From Chitinophaga rupis (lineage in GTDB: Bacteria; Bacteroidota; Bacteroidia; Chitinophagales; Chitinophagaceae): a DNA stretch of 64,000 nucleotides. The notes under the pieces were generated by a model. The model was given only the letters and a program-made list of their open reading frames with translations. It did no database searches and was not told where the DNA came from. Shown here one piece after another: positions 35,211-43,214 of the stretch (within the stretch, counting starts at the first letter, position 1; each line of letters starts with the position of its first letter). The stretch covers positions 682,001 to 746,000 of the forward strand of contig NZ_FOBB01000003.1 in the NCBI RefSeq assembly GCF_900109685.1, written 5' to 3'. Both the position numbers and the translations under genes were made by a program.

Positions 35211-35240
35211 ATTGGCGGCATGTGTTTCGTACTACATTTG
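35211..35240 (+). promoter_or_regulatory. Promoter for the nrd riboswitch leader
   Basis: TACATTTG at 35233-35240 is an exact TAnnTTTG -7 box. ATTG at 35211-35214 is a near-consensus -33 element 18 nt upstream, slightly short of the usual 19-21. The transcript would start just before the cobalamin riboswitch. Confidence 0.6.
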
Positions 35241-35257
35241 TGTCAGTTCTTGACTTA

Positions 35258-35396
35258 GTTGCAATGGTTTCCGGAATAAACCCGGAATTAATAGGGAATC
35301 GTGTTAGAATCACGAGCAGACGCGCTACTGTGATTCCTGATCCCCCCAACATGTGATGTTCTTGATCAGGGAAGCCAGATACCTGCCAGGCGCAAC
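35258..35396 (+). ncRNA. Cobalamin (B12) riboswitch aptamer
   Basis: The leader of nrdB has the cobalamin riboswitch pattern: ATAGGGAATC, then GTGTTAGAATCAC, then GCAGACGCGCTACTGTGATT and the B12 box AAGCCAGATACCTGCC at 35372-35387. A closing stem is possible between GTTGC (35258-35262) and GCAAC (35392-35396). Downstream are two further hairpins. GTCA...ACCTT pairs with AAGGT...TGAC (35402-35431), and ATGGATA at 35455-35461 pairs with TATCCAT at 35484-35490, followed by only four T. The second could end transcription weakly or hide a start. Binding of B12 should lower nrdBA expression. Confidence 0.9.
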
Positions 35397-35523
35397 AATT
35401 TGTCAGCAACCTTCGCGTATAAGGTATTGACGCAAGTGACACCTTCCTCACTCTATGGATAGGTATCTCCCGTCAACCCCCCTTATCCATTTTAGAGTAC
35501 AGTTAATAAAAAATATTTGGCGT

Positions 35524-36495
35524 ATGAACCATGAAAATGAGATCTTGTTAAAAGAGAACAAAGATCGCTTCGTATTGCTGCCCATTAATTATCCGAAAGT
35601 GTGGGAAGTGTATAAACGGCATGAGGCCAGCTTCTGGACAGCAGAAGAAATTGACCTTAGCGGAGACCTGAAAGACTGGGGCACCCTGAACGATGGTGAG
35701 CGCCATTTTATTACCCATGTGTTAGCCTTTTTTGCAGCCAGCGATGGTATTGTGAATGAGAACCTGGCCGTAAACTTCATGAGTGAAGTACAGATCCCGG
35801 AAGCCCGCTGTTTCTATGGCTTCCAGATCATGATGGAGAATATACATTCAGAAACCTATGCTTTATTGATCGATACCTACGTAAAAGATCCTGCTGAAAA
35901 AGATCGCTTATTCCATGCCATTGATACGGTGCCTGCTGTGAAGAAAAAAGCAGAATGGGCACTGCGCTGGATTGAGAATGGCAACTTTGCACAACGCCTG
36001 GTAGCCTTTGCGGCCGTGGAAGGCATTTTCTTCAGCGGGAGTTTCTGCTCTATTTTCTGGTTAAAGAAAAGAGGCTTAATGCCCGGCCTTACTTTCTCCA
36101 ATGAGCTGATCAGCCGTGATGAAGGACTACACTGCGAATTTGCCTGCCTGTTATATAGCATGCTGCAGCAAAAGCTTACGCAGGAAGAAGTACACCAGAT
36201 CATTGGCGACGCAGTAACCATCGAAAAAGAATTTATTACCAATGCGCTGCCGGTAGACCTGATAGGCATGAACAGCCGCCTGATGGCCCAGTACATTGAG
36301 TTTGTAGCAGACCGCTGGTTATCTGAGCTGGGATACGCCAAAATGTTCAATGCCGCTAACCCGTTTGATTTTATGGAAATGATCTCCCTGCAGGGTAAGA
36401 CCAACTTCTTTGAAAAACGTGTGGGCGATTACCAGAAATCAGGCGTAATGTCCGGCAAAGACACACAAACATTCAGCTTAGACGAAGACTTTTAA
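35524..36495 (+). CDS. nrdB: Class Ia ribonucleotide reductase small (beta) subunit
   Basis: NrdB holds the di-iron centre and tyrosyl radical needed by NrdA. The ATG at 35524 gives a standard 323-residue protein (MNHENEILLKENKDRF); an in-frame ATG at 35455 lies inside the riboswitch expression platform and is rejected. The expected iron ligands and radical site are visible: Asp74 in AASDGIVNE, Glu105 and His108 in MMENIHSE, and Tyr112 just after. The presence of Tyr112 supports a class Ia tyrosyl-radical protein. nrdA follows 78 bp later, with a small inverted repeat in between. Confidence 0.95.
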   Translation: MNHENEILLKENKDRFVLLPINYPKVWEVYKRHEASFWTAEEIDLSGDLKDWGTLNDGERHFITHVLAFFAASDGIVNENLAVNFMSEVQIPEARCFYGFQIMMENIHSETYALLIDTYVKDPAEKDRLFHAIDTVPAVKKKAEWALRWIENGNFAQRLVAFAAVEGIFFSGSFCSIFWLKKRGLMPGLTFSNELISRDEGLHCEFACLLYSMLQQKLTQEEVHQIIGDAVTIEKEFITNALPVDLIGMNSRLMAQYIEFVADRWLSELGYAKMFNAANPFDFMEMISLQGKTNFFEKRVGDYQKSGVMSGKDTQTFSLDEDF

Positions 36496-36500
36496 TAAAA

Positions 36501-36536
36501 AGCTGTTAGCTAGCTAAGAGCTAACGGCTAACAGCT
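36501..36536. repeat. Inverted repeat between nrdB and nrdA
   Basis: AGCTGTTAGC at 36501-36510 is the exact complement of GCTAACAGCT at 36527-36536, with further TAGCTAAGAGCTAACGG words inside the loop. No T-tract follows, so it is unlikely to end transcription fully; it may set the NrdB:NrdA ratio. The words match the spacer after the fucP gene. Confidence 0.6.
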
Positions 36537-36573
36537 AATAGCTACTTTACTAACCTCTTAAATTTCAATACAC

Positions 36574-38955
36574 ATGTTTGTAATAAAAAGAGATGGCCGC
36601 AAAGAAGCGGTAAAGTTTGATAAGATCACCGCACGTATTGAAAAGCTGTGTTATGGACTTGCATCAGAGTATGTGGATTCTATTGACGTAGCTAAAAAAG
36701 TGATCCAGGGTTTGTATGATGGCGTAACCACTACAGAGCTGGATAACCTGGCAGCAGAAACCGCTGCCTCTTTGACCACCAAACACCCGGACTACGCGCT
36801 GCTGGCATCCCGCATAGCGGTTAGCAATCTGCATAAAAATACCGTGAAATCGTTTTCCACAACGATGAAGAAGCTGTACGAATATGTGGACCCGAAAATA
36901 GGTAAACCTGCTCCGCTGTTATCTGACGACGTGTGGGAGATCATTAAGAAGAATGCGGAGATCCTGGATTCCAATATTATATATGACCGCGACTTTGCTT
37001 TTGACTATTTCGGTTTTAAAACACTGGAACGTTCTTACCTGCTGAAGGTAGACGGTAAGATTGCAGAGCGCCCGCAACATATGTTCATGCGTGTAGCAGT
37101 AGGCATCCACAAAGAGGATATTGATGCGGCCATTAAAACGTATAACCTTATGAGTGAGCGCTGGTTCACACACGCCACTCCTACCCTGTTCAACGCAGGT
37201 ACGCCCAAACCGCAAATGTCATCCTGCTTCCTGCTCACTATGAAAGGCGATAGCATTGATGGTATTTACGATACGCTGAAACAAACCGCCAAGATCTCCC
37301 AGAGCGCCGGTGGTATTGGTTTAAGCATTCACAATATCCGCGCTACAGGTTCTTACATCAGCGGTACCAACGGTACTTCCAATGGTATCATACCCATGCT
37401 GCGCGTGTTTAACGATACTGCCCGTTATGTGGACCAGGGCGGTGGCAAGCGTAAAGGCGCCTTTGCCGTATACCTGGAGCCCTGGCATGCCGATGTATTT
37501 GAATTCCTGGACCTGCGTAAGAACCATGGTAAGGAAGAAATGCGCGCCCGCGACCTATTCTATGCCCTGTGGGTACCGGACCTGTTCATGAAACGTGTAG
37601 AATCCAATGGTGACTGGAGCCTGTTTTGCCCGCACGAAGCACCAGGACTGGCTGACAGCTGGGGTACTGAGTTTGAAGCGCTGTATGCAAAATACGAGCA
37701 GGAAGGCCGCGCACGTAAAACCGTGAAAGCGCAGGACCTTTGGTTTGCCATCCTGGATGCACAGATAGAAACCGGTACACCTTACCTGCTGTATAAAGAT
37801 TCTGCCAACCGCAAATCCAACCAGCAGAACCTGGGTACTATTAAAAGCTCTAACCTTTGCACAGAGATCATTGAATATACAGATGCCAATGAAGTAGCCG
37901 TGTGTAACCTGGCTTCCCTGGCCCTGCCCCGCTTTGTAATAGATGGTAAGTTTGATCATGAGAAGCTGTACGAGGTAACCTACCAGGCTACCCTGAACCT
38001 GAACAAGATCATTGACAATAACTATTACCCGGTAGAAGAAGCCCGCCGCAGCAACCTGCGCCACCGCCCCATTGGCTTAGGCGTACAGGGCCTGGCAGAT
38101 GCGTTTATACTGCTCCGTTATCCCTTTGAAAGCGAAGCCGCGCGCAAGCTGAACGCAGAGATCTTTGAAACTATTTATTTTGCAGCGTTAACCGCCTCTA
38201 ACGATATGGCCAAAATACATGGCGCATATGAAACGTTCCCCGGCTCACCTGCATCCAAAGGCATCCTGCAGTTTGATATGTGGGATGTAAAACCCTCTGA
38301 CCGCTGGGACTGGGCTTCACTGAAAGCAAGCGTGGTGGAGCACGGTATCCGTAACTCCCTGCTGCTGGCGCCCATGCCTACAGCATCTACCTCCCAGATA
38401 CTGGGCAACAATGAGTGTTTTGAGCCTTACACTTCCAACATTTACACCCGCCGTGTACTGAGCGGTGAGTTTGTGGTAGTGAACAAACACCTGCTGAAAG
38501 ACCTGGTAGAGCTGGGCCTGTGGGATAACGACATGAAGAACAAGATCATTGCTGCCAATGGCTCTATACAACAGATAAATGAGATCCCTTCTAACGTGAA
38601 GGAATTGTATAAAACCGTTTGGGAGATCAAACAACGCACCATCATTGATATGGCGGCAGAACGCGGCGCGTTCATCTGCCAGTCACAATCCCTGAACCTG
38701 TTTGTAGATACACCGTCTGCCGCCAAGCTCACCTCCATGCACTTCTATGCCTGGAAGAAAGGTTTAAAGACCGGAATGTACTACCTGCGTACACAGGCAG
38801 CCACACAAGCCGTACAGTTTACGGTAGAAAAACAGGGCGGCCAGCAAATGGAGCCTGTGGTAGCCGCAGCGCAAGCAGGACAAACCATGCTGGAAGATAT
38901 TCCGGAAGGCGCGGTTTGCACCATGGAAGAAGGTTGCGTAACCTGTAGTGCGTAA
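36574..38955 (+). CDS. nrdA: Class Ia ribonucleotide reductase large (alpha) subunit
   Basis: NrdA reduces ribonucleotides to deoxyribonucleotides. The 793-residue protein has an N-terminal ATP-cone (MFVIKRDGRKEAVKFDKI, residues 1-90) for allosteric control. The catalytic barrel has the redox pair Cys218 (MSSCFLL) and Cys444 (VAVCNLAS), and the thiyl cysteine Cys429 with Asn427 and Glu431 in SSNLCTEI. The C-terminal CTMEEGCVTCSA gives the CxxC that is re-reduced by thioredoxin or glutaredoxin. The gene is the second in the riboswitch-controlled nrdBA operon and ends at a strong terminator. Confidence 0.97.
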   Translation: MFVIKRDGRKEAVKFDKITARIEKLCYGLASEYVDSIDVAKKVIQGLYDGVTTTELDNLAAETAASLTTKHPDYALLASRIAVSNLHKNTVKSFSTTMKKLYEYVDPKIGKPAPLLSDDVWEIIKKNAEILDSNIIYDRDFAFDYFGFKTLERSYLLKVDGKIAERPQHMFMRVAVGIHKEDIDAAIKTYNLMSERWFTHATPTLFNAGTPKPQMSSCFLLTMKGDSIDGIYDTLKQTAKISQSAGGIGLSIHNIRATGSYISGTNGTSNGIIPMLRVFNDTARYVDQGGGKRKGAFAVYLEPWHADVFEFLDLRKNHGKEEMRARDLFYALWVPDLFMKRVESNGDWSLFCPHEAPGLADSWGTEFEALYAKYEQEGRARKTVKAQDLWFAILDAQIETGTPYLLYKDSANRKSNQQNLGTIKSSNLCTEIIEYTDANEVAVCNLASLALPRFVIDGKFDHEKLYEVTYQATLNLNKIIDNNYYPVEEARRSNLRHRPIGLGVQGLADAFILLRYPFESEAARKLNAEIFETIYFAALTASNDMAKIHGAYETFPGSPASKGILQFDMWDVKPSDRWDWASLKASVVEHGIRNSLLLAPMPTASTSQILGNNECFEPYTSNIYTRRVLSGEFVVVNKHLLKDLVELGLWDNDMKNKIIAANGSIQQINEIPSNVKELYKTVWEIKQRTIIDMAAERGAFICQSQSLNLFVDTPSAAKLTSMHFYAWKKGLKTGMYYLRTQAATQAVQFTVEKQGGQQMEPVVAAAQAGQTMLEDIPEGAVCTMEEGCVTCSA

Positions 38956-38980
38956 AAGTGTAACTATATAGAAGCGAAAG

Positions 38981-39007
38981 GGGCCGACGATTGTCGGCCC
39001 TTTTTTT
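38981..39007 (+). terminator. Intrinsic terminator of nrdBA
   Basis: GGGCCGAC at 38981-38988 pairs exactly with GTCGGCCC at 38993-39000, with a 4-nt loop (GATT), followed by seven T. This is a textbook rho-independent terminator for the nrd operon. Confidence 0.93.
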
Positions 39008-39028
39008 GTGAATGTAAGATCTCAAAGA

Positions 39029-39418
39029 TTATTTCACCACAGTAGCTTCCAGCTCAACTTTTAATGTTTCAAAAAGGGTTTTCACTTCAAACAGAGTCGT
39101 GGCCTGCTTAATGCCATGCTTAGCTATCCAATCCTGCAAAACATCAAAACAGGTGAAAAACTCTTCTGATGAAGTGGTAAGTATATTTAACCGTACAATA
39201 CCCTTGCATTCATACCCAGCCTCACTGATAACCTTTTCCAGGTTTTGTATGGCCAGGATTAATTGTGTTTTCATATCGGCCGTGCTTGATTGTCCATCTG
39301 CATGCACCGCAGCCTGCCCTGAACAATAAAGTGTGCCTGCTGCCTGCTTTACTTCAACGGCTTGCACATAGCTGCGCTCATCCTGCCATTGCCAGGGATT
39401 AATGATCCGTTTTTCCAT
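39029..39418 (-). CDS. RidA/YjgF-family protein
   Basis: The 129-residue protein belongs to the RidA (YER057c/YjgF/UK114) family: YVQAVEVKQAAGTLYCSGQAAVHADGQ at the N-terminus, TQLILAIQNLEKVISEAGYECKGIVRLNILTT in the middle, and TTLFEVKTLFETLKVELEATVV at the end. RidA proteins hydrolyse reactive enamine/imine intermediates of amino-acid metabolism. The strict RidA arginine (of the usual R-xx-V motif) is not obvious, so it may belong to one of the other subgroups (Rid1-7). It lies 134 bp after a Crp/Fnr gene on the same strand, so shared regulation is possible. Confidence 0.85.
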   Translation of the reverse strand: MEKRIINPWQWQDERSYVQAVEVKQAAGTLYCSGQAAVHADGQSSTADMKTQLILAIQNLEKVISEAGYECKGIVRLNILTTSSEEFFTCFDVLQDWIAKHGIKQATTLFEVKTLFETLKVELEATVVK

Positions 39419-39552
39419 GAGTTTACCTTTTTAGTTTGCACCCCTGCAGCAGGCACAAACAATTAATAAAAAATTGTACCCTGCAAAGATGGGCACAACG
39501 GGCCATTCCCCTGCGTGACAAACATCACAATTTAAAACGGATGGAAATAAAA

Positions 39553-40116
39553 TCAGCGGGCAAGCCGGCTCAGGGTTTCTCGCGAAACACCTAAATAAGA
39601 AGCCAGCAGGGATTTAGGTACTCTTTGAAACAGGGAAGGATATCGTTTAAGCAGCTGCTCATAACGCTCCTTTGCATTGGAAGTAAGGAAAGACAATATA
39701 CGCTGCTGCGATCCAATGTGGCCGGCATTTGCTTTTCTAAGAAAAAAATGTTCCATCTTTTGAAGGCCTGCACATAGCTTTTGGTAATCTTCCAGCGAAA
39801 GGCAGAACACATCCGTATCCTCAAGGCATTGTAATGACATAGTGGCCTTCGTTTGCGTATGATAAGCCAGGAAATCACTTTCCCACCAGTCTTCCATTGC
39901 AAAGGAAACAATATGCTGCTTTCCCGATTCGTTGTTATATACCAGCATTAAAAGCCCTGAGACTACGAAATAAGCATACTTTACACTTTTACCTTCCTGT
40001 ATAAGGAACTCGCGCTTTTTATAACTTTTAATAGTGAAATGAGAGCGCACAAACGCAAACTCATCATCCGTGAGCGGTACTATTTTTTCTATATGTTCCC
40101 TGAGTTTTTGCTGCAT
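39553..40116 (-). CDS. Crp/Fnr-family transcriptional regulator
   Basis: The 187-residue protein has a cyclic-nucleotide-binding-like beta-roll (about residues 10-125: KKREFLIQEGKSVKYAYFVVSGLLMLVYNNESGKQHIVSF). A C-terminal helix-turn-helix follows (SLLASYLGVSRETLSRLAR) and stops right after the recognition helix, typical for Bacteroidota members of this family. No cysteine cluster for an iron-sulphur site is visible, so it is not an Fnr in the oxygen-sensing sense. Neighbours are the RidA and hydrolase genes; target operons are not identifiable. Confidence 0.88.
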   Translation of the reverse strand: MQQKLREHIEKIVPLTDDEFAFVRSHFTIKSYKKREFLIQEGKSVKYAYFVVSGLLMLVYNNESGKQHIVSFAMEDWWESDFLAYHTQTKATMSLQCLEDTDVFCLSLEDYQKLCAGLQKMEHFFLRKANAGHIGSQQRILSFLTSNAKERYEQLLKRYPSLFQRVPKSLLASYLGVSRETLSRLAR

Positions 40117-40177
40117 GTATGATAAATATAAAACTTAAACGGCTCCTCCTTTTACATTTATCATTCAAAATTTTACA

Positions 40178-40753
40178 TTACTTCAGCGCCTTCAGCTGCT
40201 CAATGATCTCCATGGTAGTTCCGGTTTCCCCTATTCTTGGAAAAATAACCTGTAAGCTGTGCTCATGCGCAGGCAGGGAACGGTCGCTCATGGCGTCTTT
40301 GGCAAACGTGATGTTATAAGCTCTTTCATGCGCACTGCGTGCAGTACCTTCCACGCCAATGCTGGTAGCAATGCCCGCCAGCACAATATTGGTAATACCG
40401 CGGCGCCGCAGCTGCAGATCCAGGTCAGTACCGTAAAAGGCATTCCAGTTGTGCTTAGTGATGTAAATATCGTCCGGCTGCAGCGGCAGCTCCGGCAACA
40501 GCTGATCCCAGTCACCGCTAAACGCGCGGCTGCCTTTTTCCTCTGTGCGGGTTTTCAGCCCGTCTCCGAAATCTTTTGCAAAGCTCACATTCACCGCTAC
40601 AATGGGTAATCTGGCAGCCCGGAAAGCCGTTATTAAACTGATGGCATTTGTAATTACACTTGCTGCCGGTGGTACGGTAGTTTGGCCGGCAACACCTTTC
40701 TGCAGGTCAATTAATACCAGTGCGGTCCGTTGGTCTAATGTGGTAATAGCCAT
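40178..40753 (-). CDS. Isochorismatase-fold hydrolase with glycine at the cysteine position
   Basis: The 191-residue protein has the isochorismatase fold, with Asp16 in LIDLQKG and Lys100 in YITKHNWNAFYGTD as the expected catalytic pair. At the usual nucleophile place (T-x-x-C-V) the sequence is ATSIGVEGTA, so residue 133 is Gly. Amidohydrolase members need the cysteine, while vinyl-ether-cleaving isochorismatases such as PhzD have Gly there. The substrate is therefore more likely an isochorismate-like or other vinyl ether, or the protein has another reaction. It follows the MFS transporter by 33 bp and probably shares its transcript. Confidence 0.82.
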   Translation of the reverse strand: MAITTLDQRTALVLIDLQKGVAGQTTVPPAASVITNAISLITAFRAARLPIVAVNVSFAKDFGDGLKTRTEEKGSRAFSGDWDQLLPELPLQPDDIYITKHNWNAFYGTDLDLQLRRRGITNIVLAGIATSIGVEGTARSAHERAYNITFAKDAMSDRSLPAHEHSLQVIFPRIGETGTTMEIIEQLKALK

Positions 40754-40785
40754 AGCATGTTTTTTAGTGCTCTGAAAAATATGTG

Positions 40786-42039
40786 TTACGCAATATCACT
40801 ATACTCAAGAGTGGGCTTTTGCGCCTGTGCCTGCCGGCGCCGGCGTATACCCCAGATAAATAATCCCGCACAAATAATACCAGCAGTACCCTGCAAACAT
40901 ACCGTAAGCGGCGCACCCAGGTGGTGTGCTACCAAACCGGTCAGCAAACTGCCTATTGGCAGCGTACCCTGGAAAGCCATTGCGTAATAGCTGATCATAC
41001 GGCCACGCATATACCCGGGTACATTGGTTTGTACATAGGTGTTGGTAGCTGCGATCTGCCCCATCATGCCGGCTCCAGAAAGCATAATAAAGAACAACGC
41101 CAGCGGCAGCGATGTAACGCGCGAAAAAAGGACCACGCTTATTCCAAATACTACCGCTGCAATGCCAATGAACTTTAACAGGTCTTTACCCGGTTTAAGC
41201 CCTGCCATATAAATGGCGCTTATGAGCGCGCCCAGGCCGGTAACACTAGCAAACCAGCTATACGTTTCCGCATCGCCGCCAAATACCTCTTTTGCAAAAA
41301 CAGGCGTTAACGTACTGAACGACATCAGGAAAAGGCCCGAAGCCCCCAGCATCATAATAGCAGCTCCTATATTGGGTGATTGTTTTAAATAAACATATCC
41401 CTCCCTTAGCCCTTCCCAGATATTGGCATCTGTTTTAGGGGGCGCCAGTAGCTGTAAGCGCATCATCAGCAGCGAAATAATTACGGCGATGAATGTGAGG
41501 AAGTCTATCAGAAAACAAATACCTTCCCCAAACACGCTCAATATCACCCCCGCAATAGCAGGACCTAAAAGCCGCGCCAGGTTCACCATTGAGGAGTTGA
41601 GCGCAATAGCATTGGGCAGGTCTTCCTTGTTATCGATCAGGTCTATCATCAGGGATTGACGGGAAGTAGTATCAAATGCATTAATAATACCCTGCGCAAT
41701 GGCTAATAATATAATGGCTGTGATATTATAGAACTTAAACAATACCAGCCCCGCCAGCACGCCGGACTGTATCATGGAAGCAATTTGCGAGATGAGCAGT
41801 ATCTTATAACGGCTATGCCGGTCAGAGAGTGTACCGGCATAAGGCGAGAACAGCATGGAAGGGATAAGTCCTGCAAACCCTACAATACCCAGCATCAGCG
41901 AGGAATGTGTAAGCCGGTATACCAGCCAGCTTACTGCCATGCGCTGCATCCAGGTACCAATAAGGGAAATGGATTGCCCGGTGAAGTATAACCGGTAGTT
42001 ACGAGATCTTAGTGAACGGAATAGTTGAGATGGTTTCAA
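40786..42039 (-). CDS. MFS transporter, DHA3/enterobactin-exporter-like
   Basis: The protein has twelve hydrophobic segments and the MFS motif SDRHSRYKIL between helices 2 and 3. The first motif SLRSRNYRLYFTGQSISLIGTWMQRMAVSWLVYRL is typical of the enterobactin exporter-like (DHA3) group. An ATG far upstream (42186) would force translation through the 38-bp repeats. The TTG at 42039 starts MKPSQLFRSLRSRNYRL and gives the usual length of 417 residues, so I chose it; the start codon remains uncertain. It lies between a MarR gene and the isochorismatase-fold gene, which suggests export of a small aromatic or drug. Confidence 0.85.
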   Translation of the reverse strand: MKPSQLFRSLRSRNYRLYFTGQSISLIGTWMQRMAVSWLVYRLTHSSLMLGIVGFAGLIPSMLFSPYAGTLSDRHSRYKILLISQIASMIQSGVLAGLVLFKFYNITAIILLAIAQGIINAFDTTSRQSLMIDLIDNKEDLPNAIALNSSMVNLARLLGPAIAGVILSVFGEGICFLIDFLTFIAVIISLLMMRLQLLAPPKTDANIWEGLREGYVYLKQSPNIGAAIMMLGASGLFLMSFSTLTPVFAKEVFGGDAETYSWFASVTGLGALISAIYMAGLKPGKDLLKFIGIAAVVFGISVVLFSRVTSLPLALFFIMLSGAGMMGQIAATNTYVQTNVPGYMRGRMISYYAMAFQGTLPIGSLLTGLVAHHLGAPLTVCLQGTAGIICAGLFIWGIRRRRQAQAQKPTLEYSDIA

Positions 42040-42059
42040 ATTAGTTTTTTTTAGCTGAA

Positions 42060-42368
42060 AGCAGAAAGCTGTTGAAAGCGGAAAGCATAAAGCTGCTTGT
42101 GTTATGCTGCTGAAGGCGAAAAGCGGAAAGCCGCTTATGTTATGCTGTTGAACGCGAAAAGTGGAAGGCAGGTTTATGCTAAACACGCCCTTTGTTATGT
42201 TGCAAATTGCCGGACACAGAACACATTTGCATTACAAGCTTTGAGCAATGCTGAAAGGCATCTGTACCTCTTAATTGGTTTAAGCATTAAATACTTTACA
42301 CCAGGCTTCCAGCCTCACATTCTACTTTCTACGTAAAGCATTAAGCTTTATGCTTTATGCCTTCTGCT
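42060..42368. repeat. 38-bp tandem repeats and AAGC words upstream of the MFS gene
   Basis: Two 38-bp units (42068-42105 and 42106-42143) share GCTG-TGAAGCGAAAGC...CCGCTT-TGTTAT order. A third shortened unit lies at 42144-42177. The rest holds further AAGC words ending in GCATTAAGCTTTATGC and TTTACGCTTTATGC next to the end of the marR gene. A candidate promoter or operator for the MFS gene would lie here, but none is clear. Confidence 0.75.
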
Positions 42369-42815
42369 TTACGCTTTATGCTCCTCATAATCCGCCAGCC
42401 GCTGTATAATCCCAGCAGCTTGCTTCAACACTTTCTTTTCATCTGCATTTAAAAGCGCACTCATAGCCTTGGCCAGCCATTCGGCCCGGATATTCCTCAT
42501 TTCAGTCAGCACCCTGGCGCCTTCTTTACTGAGCGATACCTGTACCTTACGCTTATCATCTTCCAGGGGTGTTCTTTTAATATAACCCTGCGCCTCCAGG
42601 TTATTTAGCATCTGCGACATAGCCTGGGCCGTTACTTTTTCCATAGCAGCCAGCTCAGAAGGCAATAGCTGCTTATGCAGGTCAAGTAAAGCCAGGGTAG
42701 TATGTTCTGTTACAGAAACCTGGTAAGGTACCGGCTGCTTGCGAAGCTGGCGCAGCAAACGTGACAAGGCAGCCCGCATATCCGAGGCCAGTGTTATATC
42801 CTGGGCATGATTCAT
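42369..42815 (-). CDS. MarR-family transcriptional regulator
   Basis: The 148-residue protein has a winged helix with LLPSELAAMEKVTAQAMSQMLNNLEAQGYIKR (about residues 52-82), the DDKRKVQVSLSKEG wing and dimerisation helices at both ends. It lies 330 bp upstream of an MFS exporter gene on the same strand. In MarR-type pairs the regulator typically represses the exporter and is released by its substrate. The tandem repeats in the gap could carry the operator. Confidence 0.92.
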   Translation of the reverse strand: MNHAQDITLASDMRAALSRLLRQLRKQPVPYQVSVTEHTTLALLDLHKQLLPSELAAMEKVTAQAMSQMLNNLEAQGYIKRTPLEDDKRKVQVSLSKEGARVLTEMRNIRAEWLAKAMSALLNADEKKVLKQAAGIIQRLADYEEHKA

Positions 42816-42851
42816 AATAATAAAGTAAATTAATAAAGTAACTTTACAAAT

Positions 42852-43136
42852 CTAGTGAATTATCTCGTTTTGGCCAAAGGGTAAATTGGCTGGTAACGGA
42901 AAGGTAATAATTGCATGAGGAAGCCATATGCACCGGCCGGTACACAGCTTTACCGGGGATATTAAGACAATATATTTGCCTTGTTTTTCTACAATGGCCG
43001 GGGCCCACATGGCGCGTTTGGCCAATTTAAAAATGCGCTGAATAAGCGCAATGGAAAAACAAAGTTTAGAATAAAGAGGGCTGCAAGCAGTGATAAGGTT
43101 TACACTAAATAAAAAGTACCAGGCAATGGGTAACAA
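42852..43136 (-). pseudogene. Probable remnant of a glycoside hydrolase family 43-like gene
   Basis: A 94-codon minus-strand frame contains QRIFKLAKRAMWAPAIVEKQ followed by GKYI, which strongly resembles the conserved WAP-x-x-V-x-x-x-GKYY core of GH43 beta-xylosidases/arabinanases. The flanking residues do not continue the family, and the next strand (YYLYYS) is lost. The usual length is over 300 residues, so at most a fragment of about 25-30 codons survives. I see no start or upstream domain that fits. The rest of the 399-bp spacer (42816-43214) holds nothing else I can support. Treat as a gene relic, not as a functional product. Confidence 0.4.
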
Positions 43137-43214
43137 AATTTAATTCATGCAAATGGAGTAAATGCGTCAAATAAAAATACTACACGCAGCCATAAGGTTT
43201 ACTAATGCAGCTCC

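Noticed and set aside
35455..35523. Upstream in-frame start for NrdB (ATG at 35455)
   Set aside because: It would translate the riboswitch expression platform and add a non-conserved N-terminus; the ATG at 35524 gives the usual NrdB start.
42040..42186. Upstream ATG for the MFS transporter
   Set aside because: The added residues are read from the 38-bp repeat units and do not resemble a transporter N-terminus.
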